The position numbers and the translations under genes were made by a program. From Oscillibacter sp. (lineage in GTDB: Bacteria; Bacillota; Clostridia; Oscillospirales; Oscillospiraceae): a stretch of 64,000 nucleotides of DNA. Where the stretch lies: positions 1-64,000 of the forward strand of contig JAFSRH010000064.1 in NCBI GenBank assembly GCA_017446225.1, read 5' to 3'. Below the pieces are notes generated by a model. The model did not search any database, was not told the origin of the DNA, and was given only the letters and a program-made list of their open reading frames with translations. Of the stretch, positions 1 through 7,826 are shown piece by piece. Position 1 is the stretch's first letter; every line of letters begins with the position of its first letter.

Positions 1-348
1 GCGGCGCGGATTGAGGAGTTGAGCCGCGCCGGGGAGACGTTGCGCGTCAGAATCGGAGAGTTGGAAGGGCTGACGGAACAGAAAGCGTTAAGCGATATGG
101 AATTTGACCTCATGCGGCAGTTGCTGACGAACTTCCGGGACAGTATCGACGCAATGAGCGTGGAGGAGAAACGCGCCGCCGTGCGGACGCTTATCCGCAA
201 AGTCGTATGGGACGGCGAATTTGCCCACGTCGTACTGTTCGGGGCGTCGGAGGATGAGATAGAGTATCCCGACTTGCAACCACTGATTTCCGCCGGGATG
301 GAATCGGATTCCGACCTTGAGACGCTTTCGGGAGAGAATAGCGAATGA
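1..348 (+). CDS. Large serine recombinase, C-terminal end (partial at window edge)
   Basis: The reading frame is open from base 1 and ends at TGA 346-348, so only the last 115 residues are present. The visible part is the usual tail of large serine recombinases: a charged helical stretch, then an 'SVEEKRAAVRTLIRKVVWDG' type segment followed by a beta strand. The catalytic N-terminal domain lies outside the window. The gene runs straight into the 3' part of sigK, and its stop codon lies inside the AATGA pentamer at the junction. By analogy with SpoIVCA of the B. subtilis skin element, it is probably the excisionase of an element that splits sigK. A generic prophage or transposon recombinase is the alternative. 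Confidence 0.8.
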   Translation, partial: AARIEELSRAGETLRVRIGELEGLTEQKALSDMEFDLMRQLLTNFRDSIDAMSVEEKRAAVRTLIRKVVWDGEFAHVVLFGASEDEIEYPDLQPLISAGMESDSDLETLSGENSE

Positions 349-353
349 AATTT
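339..353 (+). other. Putative recombination junction (att site) of a sigK-intervening element
   Basis: The recombinase frame and the sigK frame meet here. The pentamer AATGA at 344-348 encodes the start of the Asn-Glu pair of sigK and also contains the recombinase stop codon. The B. subtilis skin element is recalled to recombine at an AATGA core at the same codons. The left-hand junction and the 5' half of sigK are outside the window, so the exact crossover cannot be proven here. Confidence 0.6.
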
Positions 354-703
354 TGATGTACTTTCGGGGACAGCGCAAGTTACAAAATGAGGTGTCACTG
401 TCCGACGCCATTGACTCGGACGGACAGGAGGACAGTCTACAGTTACTGGACGTGGTAGGCGTGGAGGACACCATGCTTGAGGATTTGCACGAGCGGGACA
501 GTGCCCTGAGGGTACGCCAGTTGGTCCGGGACTGCCTGACGGAACGGGAAGCGGAGATTATTCGATTACGTTACGGGTTGGATGGTTCCGTCCCGCTGAC
601 ACAACGGGAAGTGGCCGCAAAGTTCGGAATTTCACGTTCTTATGTGTCACGGATTGAAAAAAAATCCCTTGGCTGTCTCCGGGCCGCTTTGGAGGGAACA
701 TAA
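344..703 (+). CDS. sigK: RNA polymerase sigma-K factor, C-terminal part (interrupted gene, 3' portion)
   Basis: From codon 344 the frame begins N-E-I-L-M-Y and continues with V-S-L-S-D, then a sigma region 4 helix-turn-helix with L-R-Y-G-L and 'REVAAKFGISRSYVSRIEKK'. This is the second half of SigK/SigE-type sporulation sigma factors, starting in region 2 at the residues where B. subtilis sigK is split. Upstream codons (from 317) belong to the recombinase region and have no proper ribosome binding site, so this half is probably expressed only after excision rejoins it to the 5' half outside the window. SigK directs late mother-cell gene expression in sporulation. The assignment to SigK rather than SigE rests on the interruption. 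Confidence 0.8.
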   Translation, partial: NEILMYFRGQRKLQNEVSLSDAIDSDGQEDSLQLLDVVGVEDTMLEDLHERDSALRVRQLVRDCLTEREAEIIRLRYGLDGSVPLTQREVAAKFGISRSYVSRIEKKSLGCLRAALEGT

Positions 704-832
704 TTCGACATCCCGGATGATATTTCCTTTCACGCTCGCGTTTTGAGACGCCGGGAAACGTTCACAGAAACTTTCCGCATACCCACGAGGCGGAACAATC
801 GTCCCGCTCTCGTCCCTTTCTATGGCGGCTCA

Positions 833-868
833 GACTGTCAAAAGCTGTAACTTACGATAATGACAGTC
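833..868. repeat. 8-bp inverted repeat between convergent genes
   Basis: GACTGTCA (833-840) and TGACAGTC (861-868) are perfectly complementary across a 20-nt loop, between the end of sigK and the end of the histidine kinase gene. There is no clear T-tract, so it is only a possible weak bidirectional terminator. The rest of 704-878 shows nothing recognisable. Confidence 0.35.
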
Positions 869-878
869 CGGCAGAGAC

Positions 879-3800
879 TTACGTCTCGTCATCATGAATC
901 AGAAGTTCCAATGTTTCAAAAAGGCGTTCCGGCTCCACCGGCTTGGACAAATGCGCGTTCATACCCGCCTGCAAAGACCGCTGGACATCTTCATCAAAGG
1001 CATTGGCTGTCATGGCGATAATGGGAACGGATTTCGCGTCAGGCCGGTTGAGCGAACGGATCGCTTCGGTAGCCCTCAAACCATCCAATACGGGCATCCG
1101 CACATCCATTAAAACCGCATCGTAAGCGCCTTCCGGACTTTCGGAAAACAAATCCACGGCAATTTGACCATTTTCAGCGTGATCAACTTTCATCTCCCGC
1201 ATTTCCAGCAATTCCATCATGATTTCCGCGTTAATCTGCATATCCTCCGCCAGCAGAATCCGCCGGCCGGTTAAATCGGCCCTGCGTATTTCCTCGTGAC
1301 CGATATTTTTCCGTTTGATTGCCTGTTGAAATTCCCGCAGAACTTCGGACGCGAACAGCGGCTTGGACATAAAGCTGTCCACACCCGCTTCCATCGCTTC
1401 CTCCATGATGTCGTCCCAATTATACGCTGTCAGAATGATAATGACGGATTCTCCATGGTAGAACTCCCGGATCTTCCGGGACACTTCCACGCCGTCCTGT
1501 TCCGGCATTCTCAAATCAACCAGAATGAGATTATACGCCGTTCTTCGGGCGTAAGCCACTTCCAGCATTTCCAGAGCTTCCGCCCCGCTGTGACAGGAAT
1601 CGGACACGATCCCCACCTCTTCGAGAACCAGTCTGGCGTGTTCGCAAGCAATGGGGTCATCGTCAATAATCAGAACGCGCATATCCTGCGGGCGGATTTC
1701 TTTGGAGGCCTGTTCTTTTCTGTCGGAAATTCTCAGCGTAATCGTGACCGTAAACGTGGAACCCACGCCCTTTTCGCTTTCCACGGAGATATTGCCGTTC
1801 ATCATCTCCACAATGTTCTTTGTAATCGCCATGCCTAAACCGGTACTGCCGTACTTGTTGGCTTTGTCTTCGTCCTCCTGCGAGAAGGCCTCAAAGATTT
1901 TCGGCAGATACGCCTTGTCCATTCCGATTCCGGTATCTTTCATGACAAAACGCAAGGTCGCGTTATTCTCAAAGCGGGCCAGCGGTTCCACGGTGAAGGT
2001 AACGCTTCCGCCTTCGGGCGTGAACTTGACGGAGTTGCCCAGAATATTGATAAGCACCTGCTTGAGCTTCATGTCATCGCCAATGTAGTAATCGTCCACA
2101 TGGCCAATGATCCGGCAGTCGTAACGCAGTTTCTTGCTTTGGCACTGTCCGTGAATCATGGTGTTAATCTGTTCCAGCATTTCCCGGAAGGAAAACTCCT
2201 CATTTTTAAGGGTCATGCGTCCGCTTTCAATGCGGCTCATGTCCAAAATATCGTTAATCAGGCGCAAAAGATGTTTCGCGCTTCCGCCGATTTTTTCCAG
2301 ATGTTCTCTGGTACGGCTTGTAAGGCCGGGGTCTTTGAGCGCGATACTGTCCAGACCGATAATGGCATTCATGGGCGTTCTGATTTCGTGGCTCATGGAG
2401 GAGAGGAAGGACGTTTTGGCGGCATTGGCCTGTTCCGCCTGTTCCAGCGCGCTTCGTAAAGATTCCTGCTGTTCGGCGAGTTTCTGTTCCATGTTCTTCT
2501 GCTCTGTGATGTCCACGAAAATGCCGGTATAGGTAATGGGGGAACCATCGGGGCGGCGGGTCAGTTTCCCCACCGCGTGGAACCAGCGCCAGCCCTGATT
2601 TCTGGTCAGTAAGCGATAGCGCACGTCATAAACTTTCTTGCCGGTATAATCCCGAATGGTATCATTGTAATTTTTCAGGACATCCGCCTTGTCGTCCGGG
2701 TGAAGCAAATCCGACCACGATTCCAGCTTATCCGGAAAATCTTCCTCGTTTTCATAGCCGAGCATTTTACGGAACATATGCGTCCATGTCACGCTGGTCA
2801 TGGTTCCGTTTTCGTCAAAATCCATGAACCACGGACCCGAATTGAGCATTTCATGCAGTACGCGCAAGGTGTCGTTCTGCCGTTCCTGTTCCAGAAGCTG
2901 ATCCTGAAGTTTCAGGCGTTCTTCCAACTCCCGCTGTTTCACACGGTTTTCCGCTTCCTGCGTCTCCCTTTCCAGTATGAGGCGGTCCGTTTTCCGGTTT
3001 TGCATGATGATAACGGAGAACACCGCGAACAGAATCGCGGCGGTAAGGATTGTCTGAATCAGGCTCCGCGTAATAATGCCCTGAGAGATGGATTGAATCT
3101 GGTCACGGATTACGCTTTCCTTAATCAAATAAGTAAGCATCCAGTTTGTGCCCTTCACGGGGACATAATACATATTTTCGGAAGTGCCGTGATAGGTAAA
3201 GGTAATGACACCCTCCCGCCCGTTTCTGAAATCCTCCTCAACCCGCGAAAGGGAATTACGATTCATAAATTCCGCTTCCCGCAAGGCGAGCAGCAGATTG
3301 CCATCGTTGGACAACCCGCCCAATACCACGCCCGTCAAAGAAATGCCGTTTTCATAGTAAAGATTGCAGAAGGTGGCGGCGCTGGAATTGGTCTGTATCG
3401 AGACGCCTTTCAGCAGATTGTTCATGTCGATTTCCATAAAGCACGCTGTCAGCGTTTGGCCGTTGAAAGGAATCCGGTCAAGCGGGATAGCGATAATGAC
3501 CTTTTTGCTGTCGCTTTCCAGATCTTTGATGGAAATCTCCGGTCCGCTGATGGCGTTATAATCAAAATGATATTCGCCGATTGTATTTTCCGTGCCAAGG
3601 GAGGTATAAATCAGGCCGTTTGTGTCCACAAAGGCGAACTTCTCCAACTCGTACAGCTTCTTCATTCTGGCCTGCCACGCCTGTAAATGCGCCATATCAG
3701 ACAGATCGCCCTCGTCCATCAGTTCAATGGCCGAATACATATCTTCAATATTATCGCTCAGATTGGAGGCTACGACCTGTTCCCTGTGTCCGGCCAGCTC

Positions 3801-3968
3801 CTGAAGGTAAAAGTTGCTGACCGTATGAACCGCTTCTTCCGTACCGTGCTGGGCGCTCCGTCCCATTAGAATGGTACTCAGAATCAGAATCACGGCTACG
3901 GCTACGCCGCCGATGGCTGCGGTGAATACAACACTGCTTTTCCGGAAAAAGTGAGGTTTCGCATTCAT
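879..3968 (-). CDS. Membrane-bound hybrid sensor histidine kinase with two receiver domains
   Basis: A 1029-residue protein. Order: transmembrane helix (about 12-36), extracytoplasmic sensor of roughly 260 residues (Cache-like in size), second helix (about 302-322), coiled-coil linker, PAS domain (about 363-493, ending in the usual DITEQK linker), HisKA with the phospho-His in 'MSHEIRTPMN' (about 526), HATPase with an N-box near 646 and 'KDTGIGM', then two receivers with phosphoacceptor Asp in 'VDLRMP' (about 818) and 'MDVRMP' (about 954). No output domain and no adjacent response regulator are present, so it probably signals by phosphorelay to an unlinked partner. The frame extends to a TTG at 3995, but the ATG at 3968 follows a G-rich Shine-Dalgarno and is preferred. 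Confidence 0.9.
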   Translation of the reverse strand: MNAKPHFFRKSSVVFTAAIGGVAVAVILILSTILMGRSAQHGTEEAVHTVSNFYLQELAGHREQVVASNLSDNIEDMYSAIELMDEGDLSDMAHLQAWQARMKKLYELEKFAFVDTNGLIYTSLGTENTIGEYHFDYNAISGPEISIKDLESDSKKVIIAIPLDRIPFNGQTLTACFMEIDMNNLLKGVSIQTNSSAATFCNLYYENGISLTGVVLGGLSNDGNLLLALREAEFMNRNSLSRVEEDFRNGREGVITFTYHGTSENMYYVPVKGTNWMLTYLIKESVIRDQIQSISQGIITRSLIQTILTAAILFAVFSVIIMQNRKTDRLILERETQEAENRVKQRELEERLKLQDQLLEQERQNDTLRVLHEMLNSGPWFMDFDENGTMTSVTWTHMFRKMLGYENEEDFPDKLESWSDLLHPDDKADVLKNYNDTIRDYTGKKVYDVRYRLLTRNQGWRWFHAVGKLTRRPDGSPITYTGIFVDITEQKNMEQKLAEQQESLRSALEQAEQANAAKTSFLSSMSHEIRTPMNAIIGLDSIALKDPGLTSRTREHLEKIGGSAKHLLRLINDILDMSRIESGRMTLKNEEFSFREMLEQINTMIHGQCQSKKLRYDCRIIGHVDDYYIGDDMKLKQVLINILGNSVKFTPEGGSVTFTVEPLARFENNATLRFVMKDTGIGMDKAYLPKIFEAFSQEDEDKANKYGSTGLGMAITKNIVEMMNGNISVESEKGVGSTFTVTITLRISDRKEQASKEIRPQDMRVLIIDDDPIACEHARLVLEEVGIVSDSCHSGAEALEMLEVAYARRTAYNLILVDLRMPEQDGVEVSRKIREFYHGESVIIILTAYNWDDIMEEAMEAGVDSFMSKPLFASEVLREFQQAIKRKNIGHEEIRRADLTGRRILLAEDMQINAEIMMELLEMREMKVDHAENGQIAVDLFSESPEGAYDAVLMDVRMPVLDGLRATEAIRSLNRPDAKSVPIIAMTANAFDEDVQRSLQAGMNAHLSKPVEPERLFETLELLIHDDET

Positions 3969-4034
3969 GACGGACCCATCCCCTTCTTCGCCCAATGCGA
4001 TTTTACAAGATAAAAACCCATTATATCAATATGT

Positions 4035-4062
4035 ATTATAGCCTTCAAAAAAGAAAAGTCAA
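4035..4062 (-). promoter_or_regulatory. Promoter of the hybrid histidine kinase
   Basis: On the minus strand, TTGACT (4057-4062) and a perfect TATAAT (4035-4040) are separated by 16 bp, about 65 bp upstream of the kinase start. Confidence 0.7.
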
Positions 4063-4394
4063 GGGGTTTTGGGAAAAATATCTGTCCGTGCGCTTCACGC
4101 CGATAAAGCGAAATTCGCGAATATCAGAAAAGATATTAAGAGGAAAAGGTCTCTTTTGCCAAAGCCTTCGCTGACATACTGCCGACCTGTTCGCAATGTG
4201 TCAAAATATAATCGGAAATTTTGATTTCCGTATCCTTGAGGCTTGGCTTGAGGCGTTTCCGGAATATTCTTTTTTCGGTTCCCCCGTTTCGCTAATCAGT
4301 AATTCGGAGAAAAGCGCTTTTTTCAGAGGCACGGATATTCGTTATGAAAAATCGTTTGCGTTACATTTTTTGAGCCTCTTGCCTTTCCTCAAAA

Positions 4395-4441
4395 ATCAAT
4401 CCAGAAAATCTGCCCTCATCAGGTAAATTTTCTGGATTGAT
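4395..4441. repeat. 15-bp perfect inverted repeat in an A+T-rich gap
   Basis: ATCAATCCAGAAAAT (4395-4409) and its exact complement (4427-4441) flank a 17-nt loop. A second smaller dyad (TTTTTGAG/CTCAAAAA) overlaps its left side. No T-tract follows on the plus strand, so a protein-binding site or an RNA hairpin is as likely as a terminator. The remainder of 4063-4394 is A+T-rich and shows no credible gene. Confidence 0.6.
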
Positions 4442-4478
4442 ATCATGGTATCCTTGACAATCTTATGAGAAGGCAATG

Positions 4479-4539
4479 TTCCGCTGTTACAGGCATCCCC
4501 GCCTGATGATTCATCGTCCTTGATATCAGGACAGCGGAA
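4479..4539 (+). ncRNA. Candidate structured leader RNA upstream of gloA-like gene
   Basis: TTCCGCTGT (4479-4487) pairs perfectly with ACAGCGGAA (4531-4539). Inside this closing stem are CAGGC/GCCTG (4490-4494 with 4501-4505), GATGA/TCATC (4505-4515) and the palindrome TGATATCA (4521-4528). This gives a multi-branched fold about 50 nt before the next start codon. It matches no riboswitch class I can recall. Its role as a regulator is inference. Confidence 0.35.
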
Positions 4540-4588
4540 AGGTAAAATGTAAAATGGTATCCGTCCGTATCAGAGAGGAGAAATTTCC

Positions 4589-4948
4589 ATGCTTAAATTC
4601 AATCACTTCAATTTCAACGTGCTGGACCTTGAACGGAGTATTGCCTTTTACAAAGAGGCGCTGGGACTGGAAGTCGTCCGGGAGGTCCGGCAAGCGGACT
4701 TCACACTCGTTTATCTGGGGGAAAAGTACACGGAGTTTCAGTTAGAATTGACTTGGATAAAAGACCGCACGAAGCCCTATGACCTCGGAGAGTGTGAGTT
4801 CCATTTGGCCTTTCACACTGACGAATACGATACCCTGCACGAAAAGCACAAGGCCATGGGCTGTGTCTGTTTTGAGAATCCCGCCATGGGGATCTATTTC
4901 ATCACGGACCCCGATGGATATTGGATCGAGATCATCCCGGAGCGTTGA
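4589..4948 (+). CDS. gloA: Glyoxalase/VOC-family protein (lactoylglutathione lyase-like)
   Basis: A 119-residue single VOC domain made of two beta-alpha-beta-beta-beta modules. The start 'MLKFNHFNFNVLDLERS' supplies the first metal-ligand His, 'FQLEL' the first Glu, 'EFHLAFH' the second His, and the terminal 'DPDGYWIEIIPE' the last Glu. These are the four metal ligands of glyoxalase I, which isomerises hemithioacetals in methylglyoxal detoxification. A good GAGAGGAG Shine-Dalgarno sits 9 bases before the ATG. VOC proteins are diverse, so another member such as a resistance or dioxygenase-like protein cannot be ruled out. It is convergent with the ispH-S1 gene. Confidence 0.8.
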   Translation: MLKFNHFNFNVLDLERSIAFYKEALGLEVVREVRQADFTLVYLGEKYTEFQLELTWIKDRTKPYDLGECEFHLAFHTDEYDTLHEKHKAMGCVCFENPAMGIYFITDPDGYWIEIIPER

Positions 4949-5008
4949 ACGCCGTCACAGGACAGAAACGGCGTCCCCCGGCGGAGAAGGCTGGGAGACG
5001 CCGGGACA

Positions 5009-7081
5009 TTATTCCGCTTCGCCCTCAAAGGACTGCTGGGGAGCCTGACGAATCGACAGGGAAATCTTCTGCCGTTCCTCGTCAATGTTCGTGATTTTCG
5101 CGTTGACGGTCTGACCTTCGGAAAGCTCGTCCTCCGGCTTCTCCACGCGGTGGTCGGCGATCTGGGAGATATGAATCAGGCCGTCCACGCCCGGCACCAC
5201 TTCCGCGAACGCGCCGAACGGCATGAGCTTCACAATGCGTACGGACGCCACATCCCCTACGGAGTACGTGTTCATGAAATCCTGCCACGGGTCGCGGTTG
5301 TGGTCCTTGACGCCGAGGGAGATTTTCCGGCGGTCGGGGTCAAAGGAGATGACGTACACTTCCAGCGTGTCGCCGACTTTGCACACTTCGCGCGGGTCCT
5401 TAATCCGGCTCCAGCTCAGTTCGGAGATGTGCACCATGCCGTCCACGCCGCCAATGTCCACGAACACGCCGTAAGAGGTCATGGACTTGACCACGCCGGT
5501 GTAACGCTTGCCCACTTCAATGGCGGACCAGACCTGATCCTGCGCAGCGCGGCGTTCCTCATCCTGTACGGCCCGGATGGAGCCGACCACGCGCCGCCGC
5601 GCGCGGTTGAACTCCGTGATACGCAGACGGACGGTTTGTCCGCGCATGGCCGACAGGTCCGCGCCGCGCGGCTTGCCGCTCTGGGACGCCGGAACAAAGA
5701 CCCGGATTCCGTCCACCAGAACCACAATGCCGCCCTTGTTCTCTTCCGTGACTACGCCCTCGTGAACGCTCTTGTCCTCAACGGCCTTCTCGACTTCCTC
5801 CCACTTCTTCTGGGCGTCCAGACGGCGCTTGGACAGCTCCGCGAACCCTTCCACATCATTCACGCGCACAATATAGGCCTCAATTTCATCGCCCACGCGC
5901 ACGATATCTTCGGGGTTGGCATTCGGGTCATCGCTCAGCTCGCTGAACTTAATGTAAGCGGTCTGCTTGGCGCCCACATCCACTTCCACTTCTTTTGAGG
6001 TAATGGCCCTGACAATGCCCGTGACCTTCTCGCCTGTATTCAAAGTCCGGAAGGACTGCTTGTTAAGCATTTCTTCAAATTCATTGGCGGGTTCTTCTTT
6101 GGCGCGCGTCTCCGTCTCATTTGCGGGCGTCTCCGCCGCATGGACGGGTTCCTCGTTGGCGGCCTCCGCCGCTGCCGGGATGGTGGATTCTTCCGTGACA
6201 GGCTCCGTGCTGCCCGCCACCGCTTCGTTGGTGAATTCTTCGCTCATCGTTGCAAATACCTCCTTAATAATGCCCGCCGGCGTGGACGCGCCCGCCGTCA
6301 GCCCCGCCACGGCGCACCCCGCGAACAGTTCCCCGGACAGTTCCGCGGCCGTCTCAATCTGGACGACCCGCGGACAAACCTTCCGGCAAATCTCGGCAAG
6401 GTGGCGCGTATTGGCGCTTTTGCGGTCCCCGACCACCACCATGACGCCGACCCGGGCGGCAATTTCCATTGCCTCCGTCTGGCGCCTCTGCGTGGCATTA
6501 CAGATTGTATCATATTTTTTCGCGTCTGTACACTCTTTTTTTAAGATTTTCCATGAGTTTTCAAAAATTTCGCGGATACAGGTCGTTTGAGCCACCACCG
6601 TGACAGGAATTGACCGGAAATCCGGCGTTTTTGCCATCCATTCGCGCACGGAATCCGGACCTTCGAGAATCAGCGGGCGCGCGCACCAGCTCGCCATGCC
6701 CATGACTTCCGGGTGATTCGGTTCCCCGATAATGACCGGCTGTCGGCCCTCCCGCTCCGCTTCGGCCACCAGTTCCTGTATCCGGCGCACATTCGGACAG
6801 GTCGCGTCCGCCCACGTGACCCCGCGCTCTGACAAGTCGTCCAGCACGTTCTTCTGTTCCCCGTGGGAACGGATGATGACAATGTCTCCGGTATTCAGGC
6901 TCCCGGGGTCCGATGTTCGCCTGATGCCCAGCGCGGAAAGCTCCGCAATGACGTGCGCGTTATGAATCAGGTCGCCCAACATCCAGCATACGCCGCGTTC
7001 TGTGGCGGTCTGCCGTGCCAGTTCGACCGCCCGCCGCACGCCGTAGCAGAACCCCGCGCTTTTCGCTAATATCACTTCCAA
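5009..7081 (-). CDS. ispH: IspH-ribosomal protein S1 fusion (4-hydroxy-3-methylbut-2-enyl diphosphate reductase / S1)
   Basis: A 690-residue two-part protein. Residues 1 to about 280 are IspH, the [4Fe-4S] enzyme of the last MEP-pathway step, with its three cluster Cys in 'GFCYGVRRAV', 'DATCPNV' and 'CNATQRRQ'. An acidic, low-complexity linker follows (about 285-325). Four S1 RNA-binding domains come next, the third and fourth with classic 'GVFVDIGGVDGMVHISELS' and 'GAFAEVVPGVDGLIHISQI' cores. This fusion is known from Clostridia. I place the start at TTG 7081, which follows AAAGGAGAGG and begins L-E-V-I-L-A-K-S-A-G-F. The 200 codons open upstream overlap another gene and are not counted. It couples isoprenoid synthesis to translation in one polypeptide; why is unknown. 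Confidence 0.92.
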   Translation of the reverse strand: MEVILAKSAGFCYGVRRAVELARQTATERGVCWMLGDLIHNAHVIAELSALGIRRTSDPGSLNTGDIVIIRSHGEQKNVLDDLSERGVTWADATCPNVRRIQELVAEAEREGRQPVIIGEPNHPEVMGMASWCARPLILEGPDSVREWMAKTPDFRSIPVTVVAQTTCIREIFENSWKILKKECTDAKKYDTICNATQRRQTEAMEIAARVGVMVVVGDRKSANTRHLAEICRKVCPRVVQIETAAELSGELFAGCAVAGLTAGASTPAGIIKEVFATMSEEFTNEAVAGSTEPVTEESTIPAAAEAANEEPVHAAETPANETETRAKEEPANEFEEMLNKQSFRTLNTGEKVTGIVRAITSKEVEVDVGAKQTAYIKFSELSDDPNANPEDIVRVGDEIEAYIVRVNDVEGFAELSKRRLDAQKKWEEVEKAVEDKSVHEGVVTEENKGGIVVLVDGIRVFVPASQSGKPRGADLSAMRGQTVRLRITEFNRARRRVVGSIRAVQDEERRAAQDQVWSAIEVGKRYTGVVKSMTSYGVFVDIGGVDGMVHISELSWSRIKDPREVCKVGDTLEVYVISFDPDRRKISLGVKDHNRDPWQDFMNTYSVGDVASVRIVKLMPFGAFAEVVPGVDGLIHISQIADHRVEKPEDELSEGQTVNAKITNIDEERQKISLSIRQAPQQSFEGEAE

Positions 7082-7098
7082 AGAAGCCTCTCCTTTGC

Positions 7099-7782
7099 TC
7101 AAATTTTCGAGACCCGTTCGCGGTACGTCAGGACAATCAGGACCTGTGCCGGGACATAGAATGTCCAGACCGCCAGCGCGGCGGCCCGCCGGACGAGCGT
7201 CCCAACGGGTAACAGGATTTCCAATGCCACAGAGACATCGCCAATCAGGAACGAACTCAGGCCAAGGGCGAACAGCAACGCCGCACGGCTTGGTTGTGTC
7301 CGCCATGCCAGCCACGCGCATACGGCGTTTGCCCCGACCAAAGTCAGATTCAGCAGTCCGAGCGCGTTCGGAAGCGTCAGAAGGCGGATTTGCCACGCGA
7401 ACAGGAGCGCGGCGGCGAACAGCAAGGCCCGTACGCACAGATTTCGCGTACTTGGACGCAGATAGACCGCGTAAATGGCCTCCACCGTGCAGAAGCACAC
7501 GAAACCGGGAATGTACATACGTTCTCCGCCCGTCAGGGTCAAAAAGACGTCCGCGACACAGTTCACCAGCAGGGCAAGGAAAATCAGGTGGTCGTGCCTG
7601 TCGGGCGCGGACGGCCCGTAACGCCGCCAAATGTGTGCGGCCATCACCGTATTTCCCACAATCGCCGAGTACATGACACACTTTGTTGTCTGTTGCGTCA
7701 GCGTGAACTCCGCGATCTTAATGGCCACAAAGACTATGGCCTCAAAGAGCAGATAATACCTGACATCTTTTTGTTTCATCAT
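7099..7782 (-). CDS. Polytopic membrane protein, possibly YhhN/lysoplasmalogenase-like
   Basis: A 227-residue hydrophobic protein with about seven or eight predicted transmembrane helices and short loops. A mid-protein stretch (N-C-V-A-D-V-F-L then a G-x-x-x-F and a Y) loosely resembles the YhhN/TMEM86 family, but I cannot confirm this. The start at 7782 (ATG ATG) follows a strong AAAGGAAG site. An alternative start at 7830 overlaps the stop of the upstream NTPase gene as ATGA and would add 16 residues by translational coupling. It ends 17 bp before the ispH-S1 start, so the three genes look like one operon. Confidence 0.75.
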   Translation of the reverse strand: MMKQKDVRYYLLFEAIVFVAIKIAEFTLTQQTTKCVMYSAIVGNTVMAAHIWRRYGPSAPDRHDHLIFLALLVNCVADVFLTLTGGERMYIPGFVCFCTVEAIYAVYLRPSTRNLCVRALLFAAALLFAWQIRLLTLPNALGLLNLTLVGANAVCAWLAWRTQPSRAALLFALGLSSFLIGDVSVALEILLPVGTLVRRAAALAVWTFYVPAQVLIVLTYRERVSKI

Positions 7783-7826
7783 AGGAACGCTTCCTTTCCG
7801 CTCCGGATCATAAGTCCTCCGATTTT

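Noticed and set aside
4454..4484. TTGACA upstream of the glyoxalase gene as its promoter
   Set aside because: No acceptable -10 box lies 16-18 bp downstream, so the promoter of this gene is left unassigned.
7082..7681. A 200-codon N-terminal extension of the IspH-S1 protein
   Set aside because: It overlaps a membrane-protein gene in another frame and resembles nothing, and a good Shine-Dalgarno marks TTG 7081 at the natural IspH start.
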